The notes below the pieces were generated by a model that saw only the letters and a program-made list of their open reading frames with translations, was not told where the DNA came from and ran no database searches. The position numbers and the translations under genes were made by a program. This document shows positions 23,997 through 34,380 of a stretch of 64,000 nt of DNA, one piece after another. Numbering within the stretch: the first letter of the stretch is position 1; each line of letters opens with the position of its first letter. This DNA comes from Kalaharituber pfeilii (taxonomy: Eukaryota; Ascomycota; Pezizomycetes; Pezizales; Pezizaceae), in contig WHUZ01000007.1 of assembly GCA_015179045.1 (NCBI GenBank), positions 496,001 to 560,000 of the forward strand. Direction: 5' to 3'.

Positions 23997-25780
23997 ATGG
24001 CGTCCAACGGTTACCCTCAGCAGGGCGAAACTGCTCAACCACACTCAGGCAATGCTGCTACTACGAGTCAAACTGCTTCTAGCAATACCCAGCCACCTGA
24101 CCAGGTTGGCTGGTATTTCGTTGAGAAATACTATACTATCTTGAATCAGGACCCTGACCAAGTCAACGTACGTATATAGATTCTGGAGTAACCCATGCTT
24201 CTCGAATGTAGCTAATATATATGCAGTTGTTTTATAACAAAAAATCAACATTAGTATGGGGGGATGAAGGCGAGGTTTTACCCATGGCTCAAGGCCGACA
24301 TGTTAGTTCACCTGTATCCAATTGATAAGTACGTGTCTAACTGTCACTGTTCAGGAAATCGCTGAGCGAATCAAATCCCTCAATTTCAAAGATTGCAAAG
24401 TCAGAGTGACCAATGTCGATTCCCAGGCTTCTGCTAATAACGGAATCCTCATCCAAGTAATGGGTGAAATGTGCAACGACAAGGGGCCCAACAGGAGATT
24501 TGTTCAGACTTTCTTCCTTGCTGAGCAAGTAAACGGTTACTTTGTCTTGAATGATATTTTCCGCTATTTGAAGGAAGAGGAGGAAGAAGCTCTGTTCGAA
24601 GACAATGGTGAAGGTTACCAAGAGGAAGAGGCACAGCCCCAGGAACCTGCTCCAGCTGAAGAAGCTCCAGTTGAGGAACCTGTTGAAGAGAGCCAAGAAA
24701 CGAGCATCCCTGCAGAAGCTGAGCCTGAGCCAGAGCCAGAGCCAGAGCCAGAGCCAGCTCCAGTTAAGCAAGAGGAGCCAGTGGTCATTGCTCCTGCAGT
24801 ACCGGAAATTCCAGTTGCTCTGCCAGTTATTGAACCTGTCAATGGAACGCCGGCTGCAGCTGTTGAGGAACCCCAGGCTGAGCCTGTTGAAGAGCCAGAA
24901 CCTATTCCCGAGCCAGTTGAGGAGCCTGCGCAAGCTCCGACAGATGAATCTGTTGTCGAAGCCCCAGCTGTGCCTACACCAGTGGCTTCTCCTCCCCCGC
25001 AGCCGGTGGTAGAGAAGCCCGCCACCCCAGCTCCACCCCCTGTACAGCAAAAACCAACTACCTGGGCTGCCCTTCTTGCACCATCCACATCGAGCGCAAA
25101 ACCTGCTATACCTGTAGTGGCGCCCACTACACAAACTACTCAAGCAGCGCAAACTACGCAGCCATCTGTTACTCAGCCCACGGCAGCTGCTTTGGTGTCT
25201 TCACCAACTTCGGCTTCCAGCGGACAAGGGTGGCAGAACGTCCCTGACAGTTCTCGACGACACGGCAGACCTATCTCAGTTGCAGGCGCTGGTGATCTCC
25301 AGCTACAGGCATATGTTAAGAACGTTACCGAAAATGTGGATACTAACGCTTTGAAAGAAACTCTATCCACGTTCGGAATTATTAAAAGCTTTGAGGTGTA
25401 CAGGTTGAAGGTAAGTTAAACCATACATACATTTTTGTCTTACCATTTAACATTAGTTTTAGAGCTGTGCGTTTGTCGAGTTTGATTCTCCCGCAGGGGT
25501 CAAGAGCGCAATAAAAGCTAGCCCTCTTCGCATTGGCGATTACAACATTCATGTGGAGGAGCGTCGACCCTCTGCGAGGATTAATGGCCCTAGTAGTTAT
25601 GGTAGCCGCAGCCCTGCTGGTGGACCACGCGGTGATTCAAGACAAGGCTCCGGCAGAGGTGGTTATCAGAGGGCTTTTGATGGACGTGATGCTCGTGAAG
25701 GCGGGCGAGGCGGTGCTCGCGGCGGTAGTGGTAGAGGTGGATATCCATCCCGTGGTCGAGGAGCGTCTAGCACAAACTAA
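23997..25780 (+). CDS. G3BP/Nxt3-type RNA-binding protein: NTF2-like domain plus RRM plus RGG tail (about 539 aa)
   Basis: There are four exons, 23997-24167, 24227-24301, 24355-25410 and 25463-25780, all joined in phase 0 with GTACGT, GTTAGT and GTAAGT donors. Residues about 36-150 form an NTF2-like domain (VGWYFVEKYYTILNQDP, STLVWGDEGE, FVQTFFLAEQVNGYFVLNDI). A Pro/Glu-rich acidic middle follows, including a run of EP repeats. An RRM-type domain (about 405-475, AYVKNVTENVDTNALKETL and SCAFVEFDSPAGVKSA) leads to a C-terminal RGG/GRGG tail. This order defines the G3BP family (fission yeast Nxt3, budding yeast Bre5), which binds RNA and a ubiquitin protease and helps stress-granule assembly. 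The intron inside the RRM lies just before the RNP1-like strand. Codon context at the start (CACAACATGG) is good. Confidence 0.9.
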
Positions 25781-26921
25781 GCTATCAACATCAAGGTTTG
25801 TTCAATAAGGGTATGAGCCCCTCCTCGCTCAACGAGCCTGAGGTGTGGGATATAACACTCACCAATTTTTTTGTAGGTTCAAATCTCTAAGGCGAATGCT
25901 CTATAAACCAATTTCCTTTTTTTTCTTTGGGTTTTCTTATGTGATGTGCTTTGGTTTGTTGTGTTATGTCATTATCAGTATCTTATTAGGCTTCTTTTCC
26001 CATTTTCTTTTCTCTTTCACAAAACGGTTTCCTTGGTTTTCTCTGCTATTTCTTGTCTCTGCGTTGATTCTCCTATTCACTGCTTTTTCACTTCTATAAT
26101 TTTCAAATCTTTTGGAGGATGCCATGAAGTTACCACGATATGTTTTGACGGCCATGCTACGATCTCACGACTGGCAATGAGGCTGGAATTGAGCTTCATT
26201 TGGGGTTCCAATGCCTATTGGTAAATCTCTGAGAAGTCACAGCCTGTCTCGGTACCAATTATGTCCGATAACCGCAGTAGGCCCGCTTGGTGGATGTGAG
26301 TAATGATTATTGAGCGTCATGAATTCTTGACCACAGCACATTTCTCTTCACGGAATAGGGTTAGCATGTTTTGTTATATGATATAGGCTTCACCCGTTAA
26401 GCATGATGGGCTTCGCCTTTTCTTTTATCTACTGTGCTCTTCTTACTAGGGCGGCGAGTGGGGGTTGCATTGATTGGCTCATTTGTGTTTGTGACCTCGT
26501 TTGCGCTTCCCATTTCCCCAATTTGTGCTTCCTCGTTTTGTTCCTTAATGGTCGGGTGTCTAATGTTATGCCATCTGTGTCCCAAAGTTTGTGTAAATGA
26601 CTTGGGGAAGGGCACGTTATACGACTCTACCATCGTTCTGCATTTACATTTCAAGTTGTGCAATTTTTTTTATCGCGCTCGAAAAGCAAAACTTCAAAAG
26701 ATGTAAAGCGGCTGATCGTATGTTAAGCTGTCTTGGTGATCTTAGCGCGTGTTCTCAGGCTGTAAATACTAGTTTTTACCTGTAATCAAGCGCTACTATA
26801 TATCGTCAAATACTGACTACAGGAAATATCTCTGTTGGAAACCTTATGATATCAACTCATTAACTTTGAATTTTTCTTGAACTACTTTTTCCATATCCTT
26901 GCCATTTAAGTCGGCATCCCT
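25781..26921. other. AT-rich intergenic region
   Basis: The first 300 bp are T-rich and likely carry the 3' UTR of the G3BP-like gene. A minus-strand open frame (26663-26397, 88 codons) is unrecognised. I see nothing else. Confidence 0.4.
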
Positions 26922-27280
26922 ATGGCTCCAAGTTTTGTACGGCGACAAGTCACAATTATGGCAGCTTCTCAGGAAAAGGCTGCTGCAGTGAATTTAGGCA
27001 AGTGGGGCTACGCGAATATATCAGGTTGGGAAAATTGGTGCGTAAGTAAATCCACAGGCTTACTTAGGGTTGGGAATGAGACAGCTGCACACATTTATGC
27101 AGAAGAGAGTATGATAGGTCCCCACTGAAGAAGCTATGTATTTTTGTATCAAGGCTAAATGAACATGGTGTCGAGACTTTTTTACCGTACGCGGTAGCGG
27201 GCTCTTTGGCAGGACAGATGGCGCAGAACATGGCACGGGCTTTCCTTGATATTCCTCCAAAGTATTGCTTTGGTAATTAA
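26922..27280 (+). CDS. Possible small two-exon gene or gene remnant, function unknown (about 89 aa)
   Basis: Exon 1 (26922-27041, 40 codons) ends at a strong GTAAGT donor. Exon 2 (27131-27280) begins after CCACTGAAG and stays open for 49 codons to TAA. The join is in phase 0. Exon 1 contains EKAAAVNLGKWGYANISGW. Exon 2 contains LNEHGVETFLPYAVAGSLAG and QMAQNMARAFLDIPPKYCFGN, which looks like real protein. The purine-rich acceptor is weak and I recognise no family. It could be a remnant of a larger gene, since it sits about 200 bp from a transposase fragment. Confidence 0.3.
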
Positions 27281-27484
27281 ATAACTTAATGTTAGATGGG
27301 TGGTAATTAGAGTACAGTCTCGAGCCGTAGACGTGTAACTGGCTGTTCCCGTTCCCTAGTGTGGTTGGCCTTGTTCCCAAGCTTAAGGAACTGCGAGGTA
27401 GTACTAATGCATAGCGCAATCTGGTTCGTGACGGATTATGCAGGAAAGCGATGCTGGAATTCATCGCCCAACTTCTTCCCGTAA

Positions 27485-27795
27485 CCCCCTGAATTATTGC
27501 ACGCTGCAAGCAAGCTGCATACCGTAATGTATATTAGAATTTTGTGTGGCCGCCGTTGACAGCAATTACAGCTCTAACTCGTTCAGTCATACTATCTACA
27601 GGCTTCAAAATCTCTTCCGGCTTCATCTTCTGCCATTCCTCCTGAATCTGTTGACACACCCCCTCTACTGTAGTAGCTCTTGTTTATCCTTGTCTTGATC
27701 ATTCTCCAGATATCCTCAATAGGATTGAGATCTGGTAATCGGCCTGGATACTGCACTGTATGCAGCTTGCTTGCAGCGTGCAATAATTCAGGGGG
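27485..27795 (-). mobile_element. Tc1/mariner transposase C-terminal fragment inside a 38-bp inverted repeat
   Basis: On the minus strand from about 27770 the sequence reads YPGRLPDLNPIEDIWRMIK, the classic Tc1-family box before the last catalytic acid. After one frame change it reads EEWQKMKPEEILKPVDSM and then AVIAVNGGHTKF with a stop near 27540. This is the C-terminal third of a Tc1-type transposase. The fragment is bounded by perfect 38-bp inverted repeats (27485-27522 and 27758-27795). The outer arm overlaps the transposase coding sequence itself, so the repeat is not a normal transposon end but an inverted duplication. Confidence 0.8.
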
Positions 27796-27799
27796 ATAC

Positions 27800-28071
27800 G
27801 AGTAGTACTGTAAATATCATTTTCAGGTAGAAAGTTTGACTGGGGTGCTGGTGATCGTTAGGTTGGGGCGGCATACTTATCTAGTAAACTATAATGCTGA
27901 TGGCAAGTCCTCAGTAAACTAAATGTAAAGGTGAATACAAACCATGAAAGTGTAGCCTATCGACCCTTTAAAATACGGCTGCAAGCTAGGACTCGGTCCA
28001 GGCCAAAGATTTTTTTTTTTATTCTGTGTGTTGAGGGGGGGAGGCCTGGTTTTTGCCCGTATCAATAGATT

Positions 28072-28102
<31 letters not shown>

Positions 28103-28490
28103 CACCTTCCAGTTGTAGATCCCAGATCATATCAGCCCCCTTCACAATTCCATACAGGAATCTTCCAGCAATCTCTATAGTATCCTTCCCCAGATGTCTT
28201 GAAAACGGAGAAACGTTATCAAGGCGGCCAGCTCATAAAGATCCCGCTTCCTTAAGTACTTCAATAATGACAAAGTTCCCATGTGCATATTTTGCGATTT
28301 CATGAGAGAAGTCGTTGAAGCACCTCAGTACATCTGAGAGCTCGAGCTTTCAATCACGCAGGATTTGCTGAAAGTACCCTTGTCAAGTATTACCATCCCG
28401 CAAGCTGTCGAATCCTAATAGGCAGTCCGTGCTGATTCGAACTAGTCAGGCCACAAATAATTGGTAGCAAGGTACTGTACTTGTTAACAA
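27800..28490. other. Spacer with a poly-A tract and a possible minus-strand gene relic
   Basis: An A run (about 28072-28098) faces a shorter T run (about 28011-28020). On the minus strand between about 28440 and 28100 there are short coding-like stretches in shifting frames (LRCFNDFSHEIAKYAHGNF, FLYGIVKGADMIWDLQ). I do not recognise the family. Confidence 0.3.
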
Positions 28491-28739
28491 CACTCTATGC
28501 TTGTAATGACAACCTCGAGCCGTACTAGGTCATTTCGAAAGTATTGGGACACCAGACTAATGTATAGTATGCCTATGCAATATCTTGTATACACTAGTGT
28601 ACGTCTAGATTGGCTAGCGAGAGCAGCAGTCTTGGGGACCCCCCCATCCAGCTATCATGGCTACCTCATCACGGTTGCTTGCTCCACCTGCTGTTTTGGA
28701 TTCTATTTGGCAAGCATTTTGATAACCTTTATACTCGTA

Positions 28740-28995
28740 TAGACAGCTATTTTGACAGCTATTGCATCAACCATTTTAACCTCCATGCAGCAGCCAATTT
28801 GGCAGCCATTTCAGCAACCGTTTTGATGGTCATTTCGGCAGCAATTTTGACAACCATTTCGGCAGCCGTTTCGGTAGCCGTTTGACGGTCACTTTGGCAG
28901 GAGTTTTAATAGTTATTTCAGAAGCTGTTTAGACAGTAGTTTCGGAAGCTGTTTTATTGGTCATTCCACACCTGTTTTGACAACTGTTTCTGTAC
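28740..28995. repeat. Degenerate 15-bp minisatellite (GGCAGCCATTTCGGC-like)
   Basis: About fifteen diverged units of roughly 15 bp follow each other, for example GGCAGCCATTTCAGC, GGCAGCAATTTTGAC and GGCAGCCGTTTCGG. A related motif recurs at 39685-40080. A Tc1-end-like sequence (TTCGAAAGTATTGGGAC) lies about 200 bp upstream at 28533. Confidence 0.65.
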
Positions 28996-29439
28996 CCATT
29001 CTGGATCGCCATCCTCATTATTATTATGTATGTAGTTACAGTGCTATGTCATGAATATGCTATTGTAATTGCTGTTTGCATAGCAGCAGACTATGTTCAG
29101 CAGTCTCGAACCTATGTTTAGGAGTATGTTGCAAGGTGGTAGTAGAGACATCAAAAGGCAGCCAAGTACCGGGTATCCAGAACCAGACACTACAGGTTTT
29201 GACATTTGATTCGGAAAAGAAGAGTGGTCTACTAGTATAGCAAACTGCATCACACTATTGCATCGCATCATGATATTGCCATTGCATCATGACATAGACA
29301 ATGCATTGTACCACTATTATGGCAGAGCTCAACCCTCACAATATCCTCACTCCAGACCTATTATTGGCAATTGGAATAGAATAACAGAGTGCATGCTGTT
29401 ATTTTACAATAAAACTCCTATGCAGACATCAACATTAGT

Positions 29440-30049
29440 GGTTATCAGCTTTGCGTTACGTTCCGTTCCGTTAGGTAACCCCTGTCAACCCGCTAAGCCC
29501 AAATGAGAGGAGGGTCGCTGATGTCCCCTGCGTAACCTACGTTACCGTCACGTCCGTAACATCAACATGCCCCGCATATCGGAGAGAGCCAAAATCGAAT
29601 GATAGCAATCGAGACTCATGCCATATCTATGCTACTTAATTCAGATACCAGAGGGGATAGCAGAGCACGGAGTAACAGCTTGTGAACTTGCTGTGATTGT
29701 AGCAGACGTTTGCTGGCTCATGATGGTAGAAACTGAAGAGCTTTCATGCGTAGATTGGGGATGCTCATGAAGTGGTAGACACGTGCTTATGCATATGCAT
29801 CCATGTGTTGCTGATTTAGGTAAAGACCGGTCAAAGGTGCCTGTAGTCAGCTAAAAACCAGGCGCATATCCTTGGCGTTACCAAAAGTTACGCAAGGTTA
29901 TGGTCGTAACGCGACGATTTGGCTACGTGATCATGGTTACGTTGCGTAACGAAGATCGGCTGTCTCACGTTACGAAATCAGCCAATCAGAGCATTTGCTT
30001 ATGTCATGTAACCTCACGTAACGGTTACGTGACGCAAAGCTGATAACCC
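29440..30049. mobile_element. 610-bp terminal-inverted-repeat element rich in GTAACG/CGTTAC motifs
   Basis: The ends are a 22-bp inverted repeat beginning GGTTATCAGCTTTGCGT (29440-29461 and 30028-30049), with one mismatch. The interior has no protein but many CGTTAC/GTAACG words near both ends, as subterminal repeats. Copy B of the surrounding repeat lacks the insert, which supports real insertion. I see no clear target duplication. It is a non-autonomous DNA element of unknown superfamily; a hAT-like origin is a guess. Confidence 0.75.
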
Positions 30050-30389
30050 TTATTGCAAGGCAATGCGTACTTACATGGGGCCTATTTTCAGCAAACCCAC
30101 GGCGTCCTTTGGAAGGTCCACTTTGTTCGTGGTTCTGACATTTTGGGTAGGCTGATTGAGTGCGCTAGCAGAAGGCATAGACAGTGATAGTGATAGCAGT
30201 AGTAGCTTGAAACTCGGAATGCAATAGCTGCAATTGACAAGTTTGACATTGGTGGTCGCGGGATCCAATTTTTCTTTTTTTTTTGGGCACAATGAGAATG
30301 TAGCAAACGAACCTCCAAGTTGCCGATTTTTTTGCACTACATATCTGTAGGTACGTAGTCAAATTGTAGCAAACAAACACTTCCCCAGT

Positions 30390-30437
30390 TCCAATTGCAC
30401 CTCTTACGTCGTATCCAATTGCACCTCTTACGTCGTA
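30390..30437. repeat. 24-bp perfect tandem duplication
   Basis: The unit beginning TCCAATTGCACCTCTTACG occurs twice head-to-tail inside copy A of the dispersed repeat. Copy B lacks it. Confidence 0.9.
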
Positions 30438-30489
30438 TCCTGCCTGGTCTAAACTATCTGATACGACCTACTGCAACCAAACAGGGTCC

Positions 30490-31884
30490 AAGACTTTTTG
30501 TGTAAATGCATTAGTAGAAGTCCTGCCTTAGAATTCTCAATCTCTCCATTATTTTTTTCTATGTATTGTTGGTTTGAACCGCTTATTTTGACTAGACATG
30601 CTTTTCGATATTCAGTGAGGTTGCAACTGAGTGCTGTGCTCTCTAACCTTGGTCTCGGCACCGGGTGTGGAGACGTGGATGACCCTCACTTCCTGACAGC
30701 CAGGTAGCCTTGATATCTGGAGAGATATACTTGGTCTCCGTTGCAAGAGAGGGAGACAGATAGGTATTGTAACGCAGATTGAGTATATGAAACGTTCACT
30801 CAATTACTTCGAAGATATAGCTGAGCCCGAGACTGCGGCTGCGCTTGGTACGAGGTGACAACCGGTGAATATGCCAATGCCGATATAAATACCACTAATC
30901 GATACCTCTTCAGCGACACTGCAACAACCTTTGCCGTCTTGGCAAAGCACAATCAACTGAACATTTACCGGAGGCAAATACATTACGTTTTTCCCCATAG
31001 CATCTCTGAACTAGTCTCGTTCTGTGAACATGGCTGGAACCACCTTGTAATTACTTCGGCGGAAATTTAGATGGATGATGCATAGTGCCATCTGGGCTGA
31101 TCTCGTGCCAGCCTCGACCGATCCGACTGAGTTTACGATACCACCGGGCCGTAAACATTTGTAGAATGTGATGAGACTTGCCGGGAAGAAAGAATATGCA
31201 AATAGTTGCGTCGGGAAACCAAGTACTATCCTGTCACTCTCCAGCTATCTTTTAGGTGAAGCCAATCAGTAGGGAGCTCTGGTTGTTCTTCCCGCCTCAG
31301 CATAAGTGTGAGTGAGCATGTTTCGTCCGCCAGTGGTTCAATAGTGTCCCATGACGATGGGCATTCCTTGCCCATGGCGCTCATCCCTGCAGCGCAGCCT
31401 CCAGTATTGTACATACTTGACATACCTTGTGCAAAGTCGAATGTCCAGCTAGGTAGGACATTCTACAGCCCCTCCCCTCCCCGCCACATATACCTTCTCC
31501 TCCACCACGCATCCCCTCAACACACTCAGCGGTTCGATCCTCATTCTTCGCCAAAAGTCCCGTTTAGAGATCCACTCTTCGCTGGTCAGCGGGTTCCTAT
31601 TGCTAAAAGAATATTGATGCTGACAAAGGCTAATGAGGTTAGTGTCAAAGCTAGTCACAAGCTTCGGTTTGTTCGTCTTGTGTACTTGGCTGGCCACTGA
31701 CCCAAGTGCCGCACAGCATAGCCCTCTCGAATCTCTCTACCTTGAATTCAAGTTATAAGGTACACGCCATTTTGGGCCGCTCATTAATTCTTTTCCGCTG
31801 CATACAGAGGAATAAGAAATCACAACGAGGATCGCTGTTACGTACCGATTGTGGACAGGCGCCGGCGTTGGATCGGGAAGCAGC
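30490..31884. other. Spacer upstream of the septin-like gene
   Basis: I recognise no gene. The region must contain the promoter and 5' UTR of the gene starting at 31885. Open frames here are short and unconvincing. Confidence 0.35.
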
Positions 31885-34380
31885 ATGAGGCCAAGTACAA
31901 AGGATGTTTCTCCTTTGAGTGAAGGGAGGCCTCGGAAAACGTCATCTGTTAATGGGACTGAATCATTTATCTCGGCTTCTGCATCCCTCAACAGCAATGG
32001 TGGCTTCGGCGGGTCCACATCCTCTGTTGAAGAGCTACATGGTCCGGGAGCTTCATCGATGACGTACTTTTTGGCAGACGAAGCGACTGTAAATGCCGCT
32101 GCTATGGGCAACTCTTCAGGGAGCTTGGGGTCGGTGGGCGGGTTTGGGGTGCATAGCCTGAGTAGTAGCGGTGCTACTGGAGAAGCAGGAAGCACTGTGA
32201 TCATTGGGGGGGAGCGTGGAGGGAGTAATGACACTTTGCTGAAGGATGATTTAGAAATTAAGAGGGAACAAAGGGAGGCGCGAACTGAAAATGAGGATTT
32301 GAGTGGCGAAGGGCTTCGCAGCAGGGACATGGAACATGGCAGCACTAAAATGGACTTGAATGTTTCCGCCGTGAATCAGGCAGATGCCTCGGATATGGGC
32401 TCACATCGGAGCAAGTTGGCCCATCTTTCACCACCTGAATCGCCTTTGCTGGGCACACTGAAGTCACCGAGGTCATGCGACGATTTCTCTGAAGCTGCAA
32501 GTCAAGCAGTGGTTTCTGGTGGTGAGGAAGAGGATTCTCTTTTAGGCTCCCCCCCTCCTTCTTCCACAGCGTCACCAGCTCCTAGGCCAAGAGAGAAGAG
32601 GCGGATGTCCAACAGTGATACTCTGACGCCACCTCCTCAGTTTATTATGCCCACTATCAAAATTCCCTCGCGGCGGCCATTTACGAAGAGGGGAAAGAGC
32701 ATTGGAAAGCTGAAGATTCTGGTGGCGGGTGATTCAGGTAAACCTGGACTGACAATCCAATAAAGGCATTGACATTAATATTTTACCTATTTCTAGGGAT
32801 TGGGAAGACATCACTTATTAAGGCTATTGTGCAAAGCTGCCAGGATATCGTCCATGTTGACCCAATATTCACACAAGTTGCCTCAGGAAGAAACAGAAGC
32901 TTAAGTTCTACCTATTCCTCATACTACACATTATCCAGTAGGGCAGAGGAGGAAACCACGAGGAGTATTACGGAAGTTTATGCTAGCACTAAGCCTTATC
33001 CCCATTGGTGGAGTGGGCATGAAGACAGCAAAGTACTTAGAAGAAGGAAATCTAGTACTACTGCCCATGACGCTGTTCTTGAGAGGAACTTGTGTTTTGT
33101 GGATACACCAGGCTACGGATCTGGTATTTCAGTAAGCTTCTACTTTGGTTGGGCTTTAAATTTAGGCTAACCAGGCTCGAAGTTCGCCGAATTTGTTGAA
33201 CCGGTCGTAAAATATGTCGAAGCGCAAATGGAAAAAACTTCCACCATCTTGAGTACAGGTGATGGTGATCTGCTGTCCTTACTTTCAGGAAATGGAACTC
33301 CACAGGTGGACATCGTTTTCTATGTTATCTTACATAGTAAGTCCCTGTTATGGACATAATAAATGCCAATATCTCGTTCTAATTCAGTGTCGTAAAGGGC
33401 TTAAACCTGTGGATGTCGAATACATACGCCGGCTTTCCCCATTAACAAATTTATTGCCTGTGATTGCGAAGGCCGACTCCCTAACCCCTCAACAGATCAA
33501 TGCATTGAAGTTATCTATCCTTTCCGACCTAAAGGCGGCTGGAATACGCCCTTTTTTATTTGGGAAATCATATGATGATGTCCTAGGGGCCTCCGAACCT
33601 TGCGCTCCATTTGCAGTATCATCTTCCATCTCGAGTGATCAAGAAAACATGGATGCAAGTGTATTGATGTCACCTGATTACGTTCCACCTTTAGTTGAGA
33701 CTGAGCTGGATGACCTTATTCAACATGTTTTCGAACCTGACAATATCGCTTGGCTAAAGCATATGGCAGCAAAGAAATATATCAACTGGAGCACCAGGGG
33801 GCTTCAAGATCTTTCTCGAGGGTCTCTAACAGCATCCACAGGCTCTCTTAGTATTCCTCAGCGATCTCTCACATCGCCTGCAATATACCCTGGTTCAACA
33901 TCATTGATGCATGGCCAATCTCCAAGTTTCAGTATGGCCAGAATTGCCGACCATACCCAACGGGAAGAGAGACTCGCTCAGGCTCGTCTAGCAAAGTGGG
34001 CTAGCGACCTACAAAAGAGCTTACGTGCGGAGAGGGAAAGATACGAACGTTTAGCAAAAGGAGAAAGAGCCATATGGTTGACAGAGCGTTTGAATGAATG
34101 TGTGCTTGATGGACAGTTAGTGTCAGTATCTACAGCAGTGATTAAATCAGGGAGCGAAGTAACAAAGCGCAACCAAGCGAAGACATCTGAAGAATGGGGT
34201 GGCTTTTCTCTTAAGGATCCGCTGGGCGTCCTGTGGAGCTTGCGAACTGTTGGCAGAGGTGTTACAATCATGGGCTATGGTGGAGGAATATTAGCTGTGA
34301 TAGCATCTCTATGGGCGTTGAAGAATTACGGCATGATCCGTGCGGAATTAACGGAGTGGTTTGGATTGAATATACGATAG
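31885..34380 (+). CDS. Septin-like GTPase with C-terminal membrane segment (about 774 aa)
   Basis: I join 31885-32737, 32797-33123, 33175-33336 and 33398-34380. The first 270 residues are disordered and Ser-rich. The G domain starts at KLKILVAGDSGIGKTSL (P-loop). It continues with FVDTPGYGSG (G3), the septin-type stretch KPVDVEYIRRLSPLTNLLP and the G4 motif AKAD. A Ser-rich insert and a charged helix (about 650-690) precede a hydrophobic segment near the C-terminus (GGGILAVIASLWALKNYG). This fits the divergent fungal septin-type GTPases that carry a tail anchor, rather than the core septins. The last intron needs an AAAG acceptor (33396-33397), because the more canonical TTCAG at 33386-33387 puts a stop in frame. 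The intron at 33124 uses GTATTT. The start is the first in-frame ATG; the frame is open for a short way upstream. Confidence 0.82.

Larger units (their letters stand above)
29231..30486 (-). repeat. Dispersed repeat, copy A (inverted relative to copy B, split by an insertion)
   Basis: Read on the minus strand from 30486, this starts with TTTGGTTGCAGTAGGTC. It stays similar to 38578-39091 over its whole length: TGGGGAAGTGTTTGTTTGCT, a poly-A patch, TTTATTGTAAAATAACA and CTGGAGTGAGGAT. Copy A is interrupted by the 29440-30049 element, and it carries a 24-bp tandem duplication at 30390-30437. Confidence 0.8.

Noticed and set aside
24337..25152. Long minus-strand open frames opposite the G3BP-like gene
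   Set aside because: They are shadows of the Pro/Glu-rich repeats of the real plus-strand exon.
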